From the NCBI GenBank assembly GCA_005116775.1, contig SWDN01000015.1, positions 1 to 64,000 on the forward strand: 64,000 bases of DNA, in the 5' to 3' direction. Each line of letters opens with the position of its first letter. Position 1 is the stretch's first letter. The stretch comes from Nitrospira sp. GTDB lineage: Bacteria > Nitrospirota > Nitrospiria > Nitrospirales > Nitrospiraceae. This document shows, piece after piece, positions 10,288-20,321 of the stretch. The translations under genes were made by a program, and so were the position numbers. The notes beneath the pieces were generated by a model. That model ran no database searches. It saw only the letters and a program-made list of their open reading frames with translations, and had not been told where the DNA came from.

Positions 10288-11085
10288 TTACTGCGCCAAT
10301 ATCTCAATGATCTCATCCAACGATCTGGCTGTCCCCAGCAGCGTCGGATGGCCGAATCGGCGCGTGTACTGAAACTCCTTTACCTTTTCCAACGCCAGCA
10401 CCAGGCTGTGAAAGTCCTCCAGCTTGGAGGTTTCAAAATAGGTGATGAAGTCCAGATCGTCGAGCCCACTGGAGTGATAGAGCTTCCGTTTGACCGACTT
10501 GAGATAGGGCAACGTGGCTTCCGTATGTTCCTGCATCATCGCGGCGCGTTTGTCCTGATCCAGCCCCCACCAGTCTGCGCTCTTGCGGATCGGAATGACG
10601 ATTGCATAGGGCTTAGAACCCGGCTCACTGGGAGTCTTCAACTCCGCCTTGATGTTGTCAGGCATCCCCGGCACATAGTTGGCCTTCTTGGTCAGGCCAT
10701 GCATCACACCGTCTGTCTTGAGATGTTTGCCGAAGAGACTGCTCTGTAGGTCCAGGAGAAACTGTTGGGTGTCACGCAACTCGGTTGCATGAATACGAAA
10801 GAGCAGGTCCGCGTGATCGGATAGCCCTCGAAGAAGATAGAGATCGATCGCCACCTTCTCTCGATGTTGTTCGACCACTCCCCTCAGCATGTTCAACTGT
10901 CCGATGCGTATCGCCTGTTCCTGTCTTCCCCAATCCGCATCGAGACTGAAGGCGGCAAAGGTACCATAGACGCCTGGCTCGCTCAGCAGCTTGTCGCGAT
11001 CGGCTGCGAAAGCGGCCGGCACGACCGCAAGAACGATGAACAGCAGCAGCACAACACGCGCGATTGTAAAAATAGACGGTCTCAT
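10288..11085 (-). CDS. cld: Chlorite dismutase with signal peptide (Nitrospira-type)
   Basis: YLLRGLSDHADLLFRIHATELRDTQQFL, SKPYAIVIPIRKSADWW, YLKSVKRKLYHSSGLDDLDFITYFET, RRFGHPTLLGT; resembles N. defluvii Cld. Confidence 0.93.
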   Translation of the reverse strand: MRPSIFTIARVVLLLFIVLAVVPAAFAADRDKLLSEPGVYGTFAAFSLDADWGRQEQAIRIGQLNMLRGVVEQHREKVAIDLYLLRGLSDHADLLFRIHATELRDTQQFLLDLQSSLFGKHLKTDGVMHGLTKKANYVPGMPDNIKAELKTPSEPGSKPYAIVIPIRKSADWWGLDQDKRAAMMQEHTEATLPYLKSVKRKLYHSSGLDDLDFITYFETSKLEDFHSLVLALEKVKEFQYTRRFGHPTLLGTARSLDEIIEILAQ

Positions 11086-12419
11086 TGCTTCTTCCCCTTC
11101 CTCGATTTACGCGATGTACCCGGTCTAGATCCGAAAACTCTCCGAAAAATCTCGTCGAGATGGCGCAGATAGTACTTCGGATCGAAACAGGATCGAATCT
11201 CCGTTGCCGTGAGATATTTCAACACCAAGGGATCTCCGCCGACTAATCTTTGCAGATCTCCAGCCCCTTGCCAGGAGGCCATGGCATGACGCTGGACGGC
11301 TTCATACGATTCCTTCCGCTGCGCCCCCTTCTCGATGAGCGACAACAGCAACCGTTGCGAATAGACCAATCCGCCGGTGCGATCGAGATTACGCTTCATA
11401 TTGGCTGGGTAGACCACCAGATGCTCGATGACGTCGGTGATTCGCGCCAGCATGTAGTCGATGAGAATTGTGCTGTCCGGCATGATCACACGCTCGACGG
11501 ACGAATGGCTGATATCGCGCTCATGCCACAGCGCGACGTTCTCCATGGCCGCGAGGCTATTGCCCCGCACCACACGCGCCAGTCCGCAGAGATTCTCGGA
11601 GGCGATCGGATTTCGTTTGTGCGGCATCGCTGAGGAGCCCTTCTGCCCCTCAGAAAAATATTCTTCCGCTTCCAGCACCTCGGTCCGTTGCAGATGGCGA
11701 ATCTCGGTCGCAAACTTTTCAATACTGGCGGCCAGCAGCGCCAACGCCGAGACATAGGCGGCATGGCGGTCGCGCTGCACGATTTGGTTGGAGACAGGGT
11801 CCGGCGTGAGTCCCAACTTGGCGCAGACATAAGCTTCCACTTCAGGCCCCTGATGCGCAAAGGTCCCCATGGCGCCGGAGAGCTTCCCGACTGCAATTTC
11901 CTGTCGCACATGCGTCAACCGCTCTCGGTGTCGGCAGGCTTCTTCGTACCAAATGGCCAGTTTGAAACCAAAGGAAATCGGCTCGCCGTGGATGCCATGC
12001 GAACGTCCAACCATCACGGTATGCTTGTGCTTGAGCGCCTTCCGCTTCAAGACGGTAATCAGTTCGTCAAGATCGTCGAGAATAAGATCCATCGCCTCAG
12101 TCATCTGCACGGCCAAGGAGGTATCGACAATATCCGATGAGGTCAGACCCATGTGAAGAAACCGATGCTCCGGTCCGACCGATTCCACGAGCGATTCGAG
12201 AAAGGCGATGACGTCGTGTTTCGTGACCTTCTCGATTCTCGCAATGCGCTTCACATCGATCGTGGCTTTCTTCCCAATACGAGCCGCGGTGCCGCGCGGG
12301 ACCTGTCCGGCCCGCTCGAACGCCGCGCAGGCGGCCAGCTCTACTGCAAGCCAGATCTCATACTTGCGTTTCAACTCCCAGATGGCTTTCATCTGAGGGC
12401 GGGTGTATCTATCGATCAT
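11082..12419 (-). CDS. purB: Adenylosuccinate lyase
   Basis: VGRSHGIHGEPISFGFKLA, KGSSAMPHKRNPIASENLCGLARV. Confidence 0.97.
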   Translation of the reverse strand: MIDRYTRPQMKAIWELKRKYEIWLAVELAACAAFERAGQVPRGTAARIGKKATIDVKRIARIEKVTKHDVIAFLESLVESVGPEHRFLHMGLTSSDIVDTSLAVQMTEAMDLILDDLDELITVLKRKALKHKHTVMVGRSHGIHGEPISFGFKLAIWYEEACRHRERLTHVRQEIAVGKLSGAMGTFAHQGPEVEAYVCAKLGLTPDPVSNQIVQRDRHAAYVSALALLAASIEKFATEIRHLQRTEVLEAEEYFSEGQKGSSAMPHKRNPIASENLCGLARVVRGNSLAAMENVALWHERDISHSSVERVIMPDSTILIDYMLARITDVIEHLVVYPANMKRNLDRTGGLVYSQRLLLSLIEKGAQRKESYEAVQRHAMASWQGAGDLQRLVGGDPLVLKYLTATEIRSCFDPKYYLRHLDEIFRRVFGSRPGTSRKSRKGKKQ

Positions 12420-12473
12420 GAAAGCCTCGTCGCTCGTCGAATGAACTTGCGAAAACTTTTTGTGAGATACGCC

Positions 12474-12920
12474 TCACGTTTCACGCTTCACGCCCACTGC
12501 TTCAGCTCGCTTGGCTTCCAAGCGAGACTCCTTCGTCAAGACCTGATCGAGAATGCCGTTCACAAACTTCGACGCATCGTCGTCGCCGAAGCTTTTTGCC
12601 AATTCGATGGCTTCGTTCACCGTCACCTTGGCAGGGACGTCATCCATCCACAACAGTTCATAGAGGCCAGCTCGCAGGATATTGCGATCCACAATCGGCA
12701 TCCGGCTGACTTTCCAATTCGTCGCATATTTCCCGATGAGGTCATCCAACTCTTTTTTCTTTTCCAATACTCCGGCGACGAGCCGCTCAGCGAAGGCCTT
12801 CACTTCATCCGTGGACTCGTTTTCCTTCCAGAACAGATCCAGCCAGAGGCCCGGTTTGCCGTGAATGTCGTACTGAAACAGAATTTGGAGCGCTCGCTCC
12901 CTCGCGTGATGGCGTGATCC
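12474..12920 (-). CDS. nusB: Transcription antitermination protein NusB (start placed at [12 protein letters not shown] inside the ORF)
   Basis: [17 protein letters not shown]...[51 protein letters not shown]. Confidence 0.93.
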   Translation of the reverse strand, partial: GSRHHARERALQILFQYDIHGKPGLWLDLFWKENESTDEVKAFAERLVAGVLEKKKELDDLIGKYATNWKVSRMPIVDRNILRAGLYELLWMDDVPAKVTVNEAIELAKSFGDDDASKFVNGILDQVLTKESRLEAKRAEAVGVKRET

Positions 12921-12930
12921 CATGGCTAGG

Positions 12931-13470
12931 CTAAACCTTGCGCTTTCGCGGCGCCCGTCTCTTATGTGACCCTTCACGCTTCACGCTCGGCACCGTCCCC
13001 TCACCTTCCCGTAATAGGCGCATGACCGTCGCCATTTCAATCGCGGATCTGGCCGCCTCCCCGCCACGGTTGAACTTAGTCGGATCGGATCGCTCGATCG
13101 CTTGCGCGATCGTATGAGTCGTCAGTACACAGAAAATGATCGGCACGTCGGCATCCAGCGCCGCCTGCCCGATACCACGGCTCGCTTCCGCGCTGATGTA
13201 ATCGAAATGCGGCGTGTCGCCACGAATGACCGCACCGAGACAAATCACCGCGTCGAACCGCTTCGACCGCGCCATCGTTCGCGCGACCAGGGGGATCTCG
13301 AATGCCCCCGGCACCCGCACCGCTTCGATATCGTCCGGCTTCACTCCATGTTTCGTCAGTCCCTCCACACAGGAACTCAGCAGTTTGCTCGTGACGAACT
13401 TATTGAACTTTGCAACGACAATCCCAAACCGCAACCCCGTGGCATCATGTGAACCCTTCCGCAGCTTCAT
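12931..13470 (-). CDS. ribH: 6,7-dimethyl-8-ribityllumazine synthase
   Basis: [54 protein letters not shown]. Confidence 0.95.
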   Translation of the reverse strand: MKLRKGSHDATGLRFGIVVAKFNKFVTSKLLSSCVEGLTKHGVKPDDIEAVRVPGAFEIPLVARTMARSKRFDAVICLGAVIRGDTPHFDYISAEASRGIGQAALDADVPIIFCVLTTHTIAQAIERSDPTKFNRGGEAARSAIEMATVMRLLREGEGTVPSVKREGSHKRRAPRKRKV

Positions 13471-13512
13471 CCCTCTTTACTAGTCCTTCCCTTTGGCACA
13501 TTGCCACTCAGA

Positions 13513-13604
13513 CAGATGCTTGGGTGAGTCCCCACTGGGCGCATCGAACAAGCACCGCTTCATCGTGCGCGTCCTGCGAGCACAGGGACTCCCCCAACCA
13601 TCTG
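13513..13604 (+). repeat. Hairpin repeat family H, copy 4
   Basis: Outer CAGATGCTTGGGTGAGTCCC / GGGACTCCCCCAACCATCTG; core GCGCATCGAACAAGCACCGCTTCATCGTGCGCGTCCTGCGAGCACAG. Confidence 0.75.
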
Positions 13605-13606
13605 TC

Positions 13607-14815
13607 TCACACTTTTTTCAAAATGTGCCCCATCTTATTCTTCTTGGTTCGCAAGTACTTTACATTCGCCGCGCGGGGCTGAATTTCGACCGGCACACGT
13701 TCGACCACTTTCAATCCATAGCCCTCGATCCCGACGATCTTCCGAGGATTATTCGTGATGAGCTTGATCTGGTGCAGACCGAGATTGACGAGAATCTGCG
13801 CCCCGACACCGTAGTCGCGCAGATCCGCCTTGAATCCCAGTTTCAAATTCGCTTCGACCGTATCGCTCCCCTCATCTTGCAACCCATACGCTCGGATCTT
13901 ATTGAGCAGGCCGATACCGCGCCCTTCTTGATTCAAGTAGAGCAGAACCCCGCGCCCTTCTTTCTGAATCACCTCCATCGCCTTATGGAGCTGATCTCGG
14001 CAATCGCACCGTAACGATCCCAGCGCATCTGCGGTCAAACAGCCTGAGTGCACACGCACCAGGGTGGGATCGCCTCCCTCCACACGCCCTTTCACCAACG
14101 CAATATGCGTCACACCGTCCAATTCGTTTTCGAACGCCACGGCTTCGAAATCGCCGAACATCGTCGGCAGCTTCGCGCTGGCCATCCGCCGCACAAAGGG
14201 CTCGCGCTGCATGCGGTATTCGATGAGGGACTTGATCGTGACCATTTTCAACTTGTGCGCTTTGGCAAACTTCGTCAACTCCGGCACGCGCGCCATGGTG
14301 CCGTCCTCGTTCATGATTTCGCAGATCACCCCCGCTGGGGTGAGCCCGGCCAGCCTCGCCAGATCGACAGATCCTTCCGTTTGCCCCGCTCGTTTCAACA
14401 CGCCGCCCTGCTGCGCCTTCAAGGGAAAAATATGGCCGGGGCGCGCCAGATCGCTTGGCTTGGACTTCGGATCGATCGCCACATGAATTGTCGTGGCCCG
14501 ATCCGCAGCTGAGATGCCTGTCGTCACGTCTTTTCGAGCATCGATCGACACCGTAAACGCCGTGCCGAAGGTGGCGGTATTCTCCACTGCCTGCTGCGGG
14601 AGATGGAGCTCCTCCACTCGCTGAGGAGTCAGGGCGAGACAGATCAACCCACGGGCATGGCGGGCCATAAAGTTGACGGCCTGGGGCGTCACATGCTGCG
14701 CGGCCATGACAAGATCCCCCTCATTCTCACGATCTTCATCATCGACAAGAATGATGAGCTTCCCCTGCTTGATGTCCCGAATGGCGTCTTCGATGCTGTG
14801 AAATGGAGTGGCCAT
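13607..14815 (-). CDS. ribBA: Bifunctional DHBP synthase / GTP cyclohydrolase II
   Basis: [70 protein letters not shown]. Confidence 0.96.
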   Translation of the reverse strand: MATPFHSIEDAIRDIKQGKLIILVDDEDRENEGDLVMAAQHVTPQAVNFMARHARGLICLALTPQRVEELHLPQQAVENTATFGTAFTVSIDARKDVTTGISAADRATTIHVAIDPKSKPSDLARPGHIFPLKAQQGGVLKRAGQTEGSVDLARLAGLTPAGVICEIMNEDGTMARVPELTKFAKAHKLKMVTIKSLIEYRMQREPFVRRMASAKLPTMFGDFEAVAFENELDGVTHIALVKGRVEGGDPTLVRVHSGCLTADALGSLRCDCRDQLHKAMEVIQKEGRGVLLYLNQEGRGIGLLNKIRAYGLQDEGSDTVEANLKLGFKADLRDYGVGAQILVNLGLHQIKLITNNPRKIVGIEGYGLKVVERVPVEIQPRAANVKYLRTKKNKMGHILKKV

Positions 14816-14928
14816 AGAATGAATGTCGTGGATGGTTAATGGTTACCGTTCAATGGACAATCAATTTATCATTTACCATTGCACCTTGAACATTGTTATT
14901 TTCGCCCGACTGTCAATGGTGAAACCGA

Positions 14929-16128
14929 TTAGGAGGAGGGTCCTGCCACTGAGGCCGCCCGAGCCCGCAACGCAATCATCACCGTTCCCCAGGCGCAGAC
15001 CCCAAATCCTGCGAAGAGCCAGAGACCCAAATCGTAGTTCCCGGTCAATCCCTTCATGGTGACAGCAACGACGGGTAGCAAGAATCCACCGAAACCGCCT
15101 GCGGCTCCCACGACACCCGATGCGAGGCCAATGTCTTTCGGAAACCACTCGGCAACCAGTTGGAAGACCACACCGTTTCCGAACCCCATCGCGCCGGTCG
15201 CAATCACCATCATGGTCACGGCCATGAGCAGAGAGGGACTTGTCACCGCGACGACCGAACCGACAATCACCGGCAGCACATAATAGAGACTGCGGAGGCC
15301 GCCCTGCCGGTCCGCAACGTAACCCCCTACAGGGCGAATCAGGCTGCCGAAGAGCCCACACAGCGCAGCGATGGTTCCAGCCATCACCGCGTCCAGTTGA
15401 TAAAGGTCGTGCAGCAGCAGCGGCAGCAGGCTGCAAAATCCAATAAATCCACCGAATGTGACGGCATACAAAAAACACAGCCAATAGGCAGACCGGCGGC
15501 GTATGAGATCTGCCGCATTGTGCCACCACGCAACGAGATGGGGCTCTACTCGCGGCTGTTCCTGCGGAACGAGACGCGTGAACAGAACCAGCGTGACGCC
15601 GACGACGCCGGCCATCACCCCGCAGACTTGATGCCAGTCCATCGACGCGGCCCAGCGCGGCGCAAGAAACAGGATCAGCACAGTCCCCACGTTCGCCGAT
15701 GCAGCGAGACCCAACACAAACCCCTGCGCAGTCGGCGGATACGCTCGCCCGGCAATCGGCAACGACACCGCGAAACTTGCGCCGGCGACGCCAAGACACA
15801 ACGCAAAAACCAACGCGTCATGATATCCAGACACACCCAGCCACCCCCACAACAAAGCAGCCAGTTCAGCCAGAAGAATCACCAGCGCGGTGTGCCGCGC
15901 GCCCACCCGATCGGCGCTCCATCCCGCCAGCATTCTGAGTCCTGCCCCGCCGAGTAGAGGCAGCGCCACCAGCCACGCCGTTTGCTGCTCGCTCAGCTCT
16001 AGATCGCGTGCAAGCGAAATGCTCATGGCGCCGATCAGGAGCCACACCATGAAGCTGACGGTCAAATGCAACCAGGCCCCAGCCAAGGACGGCCAGTGCC
16101 CGCTTCGTAGTACTGTCAGGATGGTCAT
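14929..16128 (-). CDS. narK: NarK-like MFS nitrate/nitrite transporter
   Basis: 12-TM MFS; RMLAGWSADRVGAR, GFIGFCSLLPLLLHDLYQLDAV, GNGVVFQLVAEWFPKDIGLASGVVGAAGGFGGFLLP. Confidence 0.85.
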   Translation of the reverse strand: MTILTVLRSGHWPSLAGAWLHLTVSFMVWLLIGAMSISLARDLELSEQQTAWLVALPLLGGAGLRMLAGWSADRVGARHTALVILLAELAALLWGWLGVSGYHDALVFALCLGVAGASFAVSLPIAGRAYPPTAQGFVLGLAASANVGTVLILFLAPRWAASMDWHQVCGVMAGVVGVTLVLFTRLVPQEQPRVEPHLVAWWHNAADLIRRRSAYWLCFLYAVTFGGFIGFCSLLPLLLHDLYQLDAVMAGTIAALCGLFGSLIRPVGGYVADRQGGLRSLYYVLPVIVGSVVAVTSPSLLMAVTMMVIATGAMGFGNGVVFQLVAEWFPKDIGLASGVVGAAGGFGGFLLPVVAVTMKGLTGNYDLGLWLFAGFGVCAWGTVMIALRARAASVAGPSS

Positions 16129-16266
16129 GACGTCCTCTTCCTCGTCGATTCACGAAAGACGACATCATAGGGGACGCCGTTTCGTCCGCGCAAGGGAAGA
16201 AGGAGGCAGGATCTACGCTCGCCGCGTAGGCCTCGGACTTTTTCAGCACCCAGGCCAGGGGCGCTT

Positions 16267-17283
16267 ATGATAATCTCGACCGATATGAGCCCGCGCAAGA
16301 AAAATCTCGACGAAGAACCGATCGAACCGGAGGTCTTAGACCCGTCAGAAGACGAGATCGTCGACATCAGTCCGCCTCTCGACGTATCTCACCCTGTCGC
16401 CCAGGAAGGTCATCAGCCCACGAGCTCCACCGCCGTGGTGCCGGTCACGGCGCTCCAACAATATCTCGCCGAAGTCCGTCTCCACCCCTACCTCTCGAAA
16501 GAAGAAGAGCTGCGGCTCTTCCATGAATATAAGGTCCAGGGCAACCGCGAAGCCGCCGTGAAACTCATCATGGCTAACCTGCGGGTGTCCATCTCGATTG
16601 CCGCCGAGTACCTCCACACCGGCGCCGATCACATGGACCTGATTCAAGAAGGCAACGTCGGACTGATGCATGCCATTAAGAAATACGACCCGTCGAAGAA
16701 CGTACGATTTTACGCCTATGCTGCCTGGTGGTCTCGGGCCTATATCCTTCGCTATTTATTGAACAACTATCGCCTGGTCAAAATCGGAACGACCCAAGAT
16801 CAACGGAAGCTGTTCTACAACCTCAAAAAAGAAAAGGCCAAGCTTGAACGGGAAGGGTTCGCCCCGGATACGAAGTTGCTTGCCGACCGTTTGAATGTAC
16901 GGGAGCGAGACGTCATCGAGATGGGTCAGCGGCTGGGTAATTGGGAACTCTCGCTGGACCAGCCTATCGGTGAGAACCAGGAAGGCAGTCTTCTGGATGT
17001 GCTCCCTTCTCAGCAAGTCCCCGCCGACGAACAGCTTGCGCAAACCCAGTTAAAGACTCTCTTTCGCGCCAAGCTTGCTGAATTCGTCAAAACACTCGAC
17101 GAACGGGACGAAGACATCCTGCGAAACCGTATTCTTTCAGAAACTCCGCTCACCTTAGAGGACCTTGGCGCCAAATATTCCATTACCAAAGAGAGAACGA
17201 GGCAACTCGAAGCCCGCATCATCAAGCGGCTGCGCGACTATGTGAAGAAAGACATCAAAGATTTCGACCACTTGAGAGCATGA
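16267..17283 (+). CDS. rpoH: RNA polymerase sigma factor, RpoH (sigma-32)-like
   Basis: LVMANLRVS-like region 2, DHMDLIQEGNVGLMHAIKKYDPSKNVRFYAYAAWWSRAYILRYLLNN; adjacent to groES/groEL. Confidence 0.85.
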   Translation: MIISTDMSPRKKNLDEEPIEPEVLDPSEDEIVDISPPLDVSHPVAQEGHQPTSSTAVVPVTALQQYLAEVRLHPYLSKEEELRLFHEYKVQGNREAAVKLIMANLRVSISIAAEYLHTGADHMDLIQEGNVGLMHAIKKYDPSKNVRFYAYAAWWSRAYILRYLLNNYRLVKIGTTQDQRKLFYNLKKEKAKLEREGFAPDTKLLADRLNVRERDVIEMGQRLGNWELSLDQPIGENQEGSLLDVLPSQQVPADEQLAQTQLKTLFRAKLAEFVKTLDERDEDILRNRILSETPLTLEDLGAKYSITKERTRQLEARIIKRLRDYVKKDIKDFDHLRA

Positions 17284-17547
17284 CTTCGCTTTCAACCATC
17301 CACGAAAAGTAATCCTGGAATATCAAATTCTCAATAGGTTATGATCCCCTCTGCCGGTGTTCTGAGGGTGCGTGGAAGAAATTCGCTGTTGCCCCCCTTG
17401 ACTTGGACGAACCTGAGGCTATCTCCACTCCCGTGTCCAAGGATCAGGACCTCTGCTCGTTCTGGAGTACTACCGTTACCCATCGAGTCCAGACCTGTTC
17501 TACATCGTCGATATTCACTGGTTTAACTTCATGAGGAGGGTGTTGCT

Positions 17548-17856
17548 ATGAGCACTGCAGCCAAAGAAAAGACAGACAAGAAGAGCCTAGCCAAGGGGTT
17601 CCAGCCTCTGGGTGACCGGGTGTTCGTCACCTACACCGAGGAGTTGGACCGCACATCCGGCGGGATTTACGTGCCGGACAGCGCGAAGGAGAAGCCGCAA
17701 CGAGGCATCGTCCAAGCCATCGGCAAGAAGGTTGAGCATGTGAAAGTCGGAGACCAGGTTCTCTTCGACAAATACTCAGGCAGCAAGCTCCGCATCGAAG
17801 ACGAGGATTGCTTGATCCTCAAGGAAGAAGACATCCTCGGCGTCTTCACCAGCTAA
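17548..17856 (+). CDS. groES: Co-chaperonin GroES
   Basis: FQPLGDRVFVTYTEELDRTSGGIYVPDSAKEKPQRGIVQAIGKK. Confidence 0.97.
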   Translation: MSTAAKEKTDKKSLAKGFQPLGDRVFVTYTEELDRTSGGIYVPDSAKEKPQRGIVQAIGKKVEHVKVGDQVLFDKYSGSKLRIEDEDCLILKEEDILGVFTS

Positions 17857-17901
17857 TCAACATCAACACACGACGACGATACTTTTTAAGGGAGGCACAC
17901 A

Positions 17902-18298
17902 ATGGCAAAGCAACTTATGTACGGTGACGCAGCGCGCGCGTCCATCCTCAGAGGGGTGAACCAGCTCGCCGACGCCTATCATCCGCCGCGCGCTCGAAGA
18001 GCCGATTCGTCAAATTGCGTTCAATGCTGGGATGGAAGGCTCGGTCATCGTTGAGAAAGTGCGCAATGACAAGAATCCAAGCGGCGGCTACAACGCCGCG
18101 ACCGAAGAATATGTGGACATGATCAAGGCCGGCATCATCGACCCGACCAAGGTGTCTCGTTGCGCGTTGCAGAACGCCGCGAGCGTCGCAGGGTTGATGC
18201 TCACGACCGAGGTGATGATCACCGAACTACCGGAAGAGAAGAAAGAGCCGGCCGGCGGCGGCGGTGGACACAACCACGGCATGGAAGGCATGTACTAA
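17902..18298 (+). pseudogene. groEL: GroEL with about 400 internal codons missing and a frameshift at the junction
   Basis: [25 protein letters not shown] (GroEL N-terminus) runs at about 17973-17980 into (II)[30 protein letters not shown]...[14 protein letters not shown] (GroEL C-terminus). Confidence 0.9.
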
Positions 18299-18332
18299 GA
18301 CGCGACAGTAGAAAGCGTTCTGCTTTCAACAA

Positions 18333-18367
18333 CGAAGGGCTCGGCGGTGATCCCGCCGAGCCCTTCG
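18333..18367 (+). terminator. Intrinsic terminator after groEL
   Basis: CGAAGGGCTCGGCGG-TGATC-CCGCCGAGCCCTTCG followed by TATTT. Confidence 0.85.
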
Positions 18368-18513
18368 TATTTCTAGCAGGCTAACGGCGGGATTCTCCTT
18401 ACAAACATCATAATCCCGTCTGTGCATCAGTCAGGAACTTCACGAGTTCCCTCTGCCGCAGTAATCTGAGCCATTGCGCGCCACGAGTCCTTGAGAGGGA
18501 TCTGGACGACAGG

Positions 18514-20256
18514 CTACTTGACAGGCGTTCGCCCAATGAGCTGGAACGTTTTCTTGAGTATCGAGGAGGTTTTCGGCTTATCGAAGCACGACCGAAAGAT
18601 GTCGTGGACGAGGGTCCTGTGCGCGGCATGGTCCGCTTGGAACTGCTTGAGCGCGACCGATCGATTCGCACCGGTATAGCCCATGCGGATTGCGCAGCGT
18701 TCGAGTTTATCCTGCCGATCCGGTAACGCATGTGTTTGCAGATCATGCACCATCTGCAGCTTATGTTCGACGTCCCGGAGAAACTGATAGGCTCTGGTGA
18801 GACCGTCCTGCTGTTTCGCTGAAAGAATGCCGGCGCGACGAAGCCTCGCTAACGATCCAATGGTTCCTCGATCCAAGATCCTGGGTAATCGACGACCGGC
18901 GAGCGCTTGGATCGTCTGGACTAAAAACTCAATCTCACGAATGCCTCCGCCGCCTAACTTCACGTTGCGCTGCTCTTGCCCACGCTCTGCCATTTTCGCG
19001 TCAATCCGCTCCTTGACCGATCGAACCTCCTCCACGATCGCGAGTCCTTGTTCGACACCAGTCTGTTTCGACAAGGGAGTCAGCACAAAGGGCCGCACCA
19101 TCTTGACGAACGATCTCCCGACCTCATTCGACCCGGCAATGGGCCAGGCTTTCAGCAAGGCCAACCGTTCCCACACCTGGCCTCTCGTCCGGTAGTATTT
19201 CGCATAGTCGTCGAGCGAGCGCGTGAGCTGCCCAACCGAACCTTCCGCTCGCAAGCGAAGATCGACGCGATAGAGATATCCTTCATGAGTCTGTTCGGTC
19301 AGCGCCTTCGTCAGTTCCCGCGCAAGAATTTCAAAATATTCCTCATTGGACAACCTGCCCTGCGCAGAGCCCGCTACCTTCTTCCGTCCTGACACAGCCG
19401 GCCTGGTTTCTCCCTCATTGGATTCGCAGACATAGAGCACGTCGACGTCGGAACTATAGTTGAGCTCATGCCCACCAAGCTTTCCCATCCCAATAACCGT
19501 GAAACCGGTCTCTACCCATCGTCCCTGCCGATTTCTATGCATGGGAATGCCATACTGAGCCCGCAAACCTGCATCCACAATACGATAGGCTGCATCGATC
19601 AGGACCGAAGCCAGATCCGAAAGGGAGGCAGTGGTTTCTTCCACATCCGCCAAGCGGAGAAGATCGCGCACGCCGATACGCAACATCTCCCGATGACGGA
19701 ATCGTCTGAGCCCATCCAATTTGAGTTCAGTGGCGACGACACTCTCAAGACTTTGTCGAACCGCCCGCTCCATCCCCACCTTGGTCGGCGCGGTGGACAG
19801 AACTTTTTGTTGGGCCAGCCAATACAGCAGCAGCGGATCGCGGACGAGGGTGAAGGCAAGCGAGTTACTGTTCCCGAAAATTGTGCTTACCAGATCCAGC
19901 ATGCGGGGAGCGCTGCGCAGGTATTCCAAGACAGCCGAGCGGCTGACGCCACTCGCGAGCCACCGTTCCCATTGATTCAAGGCCAGATCTGGATCGGCCG
20001 TCTTTCCAATGCCCTCAAGCAATGCGGGCAGAATGGCCGCCAACTGACGCCGTTGGTGCGGATCGCCTGCCATCGATTGCAGGTTCGCATCAGCCTCCTC
20101 AATGCGCTGAAGTCCGTACGGTTGAAGGATCGCATTAACCTGGATTGGTTCTAGCCCGGAAGCTAAGAGGATCGGAGTCGGATCCAGTCGAGCAGCCCAC
20201 TGAAGCTTCGGGACGGCACAGTAACGCGGCACGGGCTTCTGGGGAGGAGTGGGCAT
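18514..20256 (-). CDS. GlnE-like adenylyltransferase with a single nucleotidyltransferase domain
   Basis: FTVIGMGKLGGHELNYSSDVDVLYV, YRVDLRLRAEGSVGQLTRSLDDYAKYYRTRGQVWERLALLKAWPIAG, GGGGIREIEFLVQTIQ; 580 aa versus about 950 aa for bifunctional GlnE. Confidence 0.85.
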   Translation of the reverse strand: MPTPPQKPVPRYCAVPKLQWAARLDPTPILLASGLEPIQVNAILQPYGLQRIEEADANLQSMAGDPHQRRQLAAILPALLEGIGKTADPDLALNQWERWLASGVSRSAVLEYLRSAPRMLDLVSTIFGNSNSLAFTLVRDPLLLYWLAQQKVLSTAPTKVGMERAVRQSLESVVATELKLDGLRRFRHREMLRIGVRDLLRLADVEETTASLSDLASVLIDAAYRIVDAGLRAQYGIPMHRNRQGRWVETGFTVIGMGKLGGHELNYSSDVDVLYVCESNEGETRPAVSGRKKVAGSAQGRLSNEEYFEILARELTKALTEQTHEGYLYRVDLRLRAEGSVGQLTRSLDDYAKYYRTRGQVWERLALLKAWPIAGSNEVGRSFVKMVRPFVLTPLSKQTGVEQGLAIVEEVRSVKERIDAKMAERGQEQRNVKLGGGGIREIEFLVQTIQALAGRRLPRILDRGTIGSLARLRRAGILSAKQQDGLTRAYQFLRDVEHKLQMVHDLQTHALPDRQDKLERCAIRMGYTGANRSVALKQFQADHAAHRTLVHDIFRSCFDKPKTSSILKKTFQLIGRTPVK

Positions 20257-20321
20257 AGGCAGGTATTATACTCATCCGTTGACGCTCGCACAATGAACCT
20301 CGCTTCGGCTATACTCGGCTC

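Noticed and set aside
9451-10749. 432-aa plus-strand ORF
   Set aside because: Antisense shadow of purC and cld; His/Gln/Arg-rich composition typical of a mirrored frame
17281-17547. CIRCE operator upstream of groES
   Set aside because: No TTAGCACTC-N9-GAGTGCTAA-like inverted repeat seen; a sigma-32 type promoter is possible but not convincing
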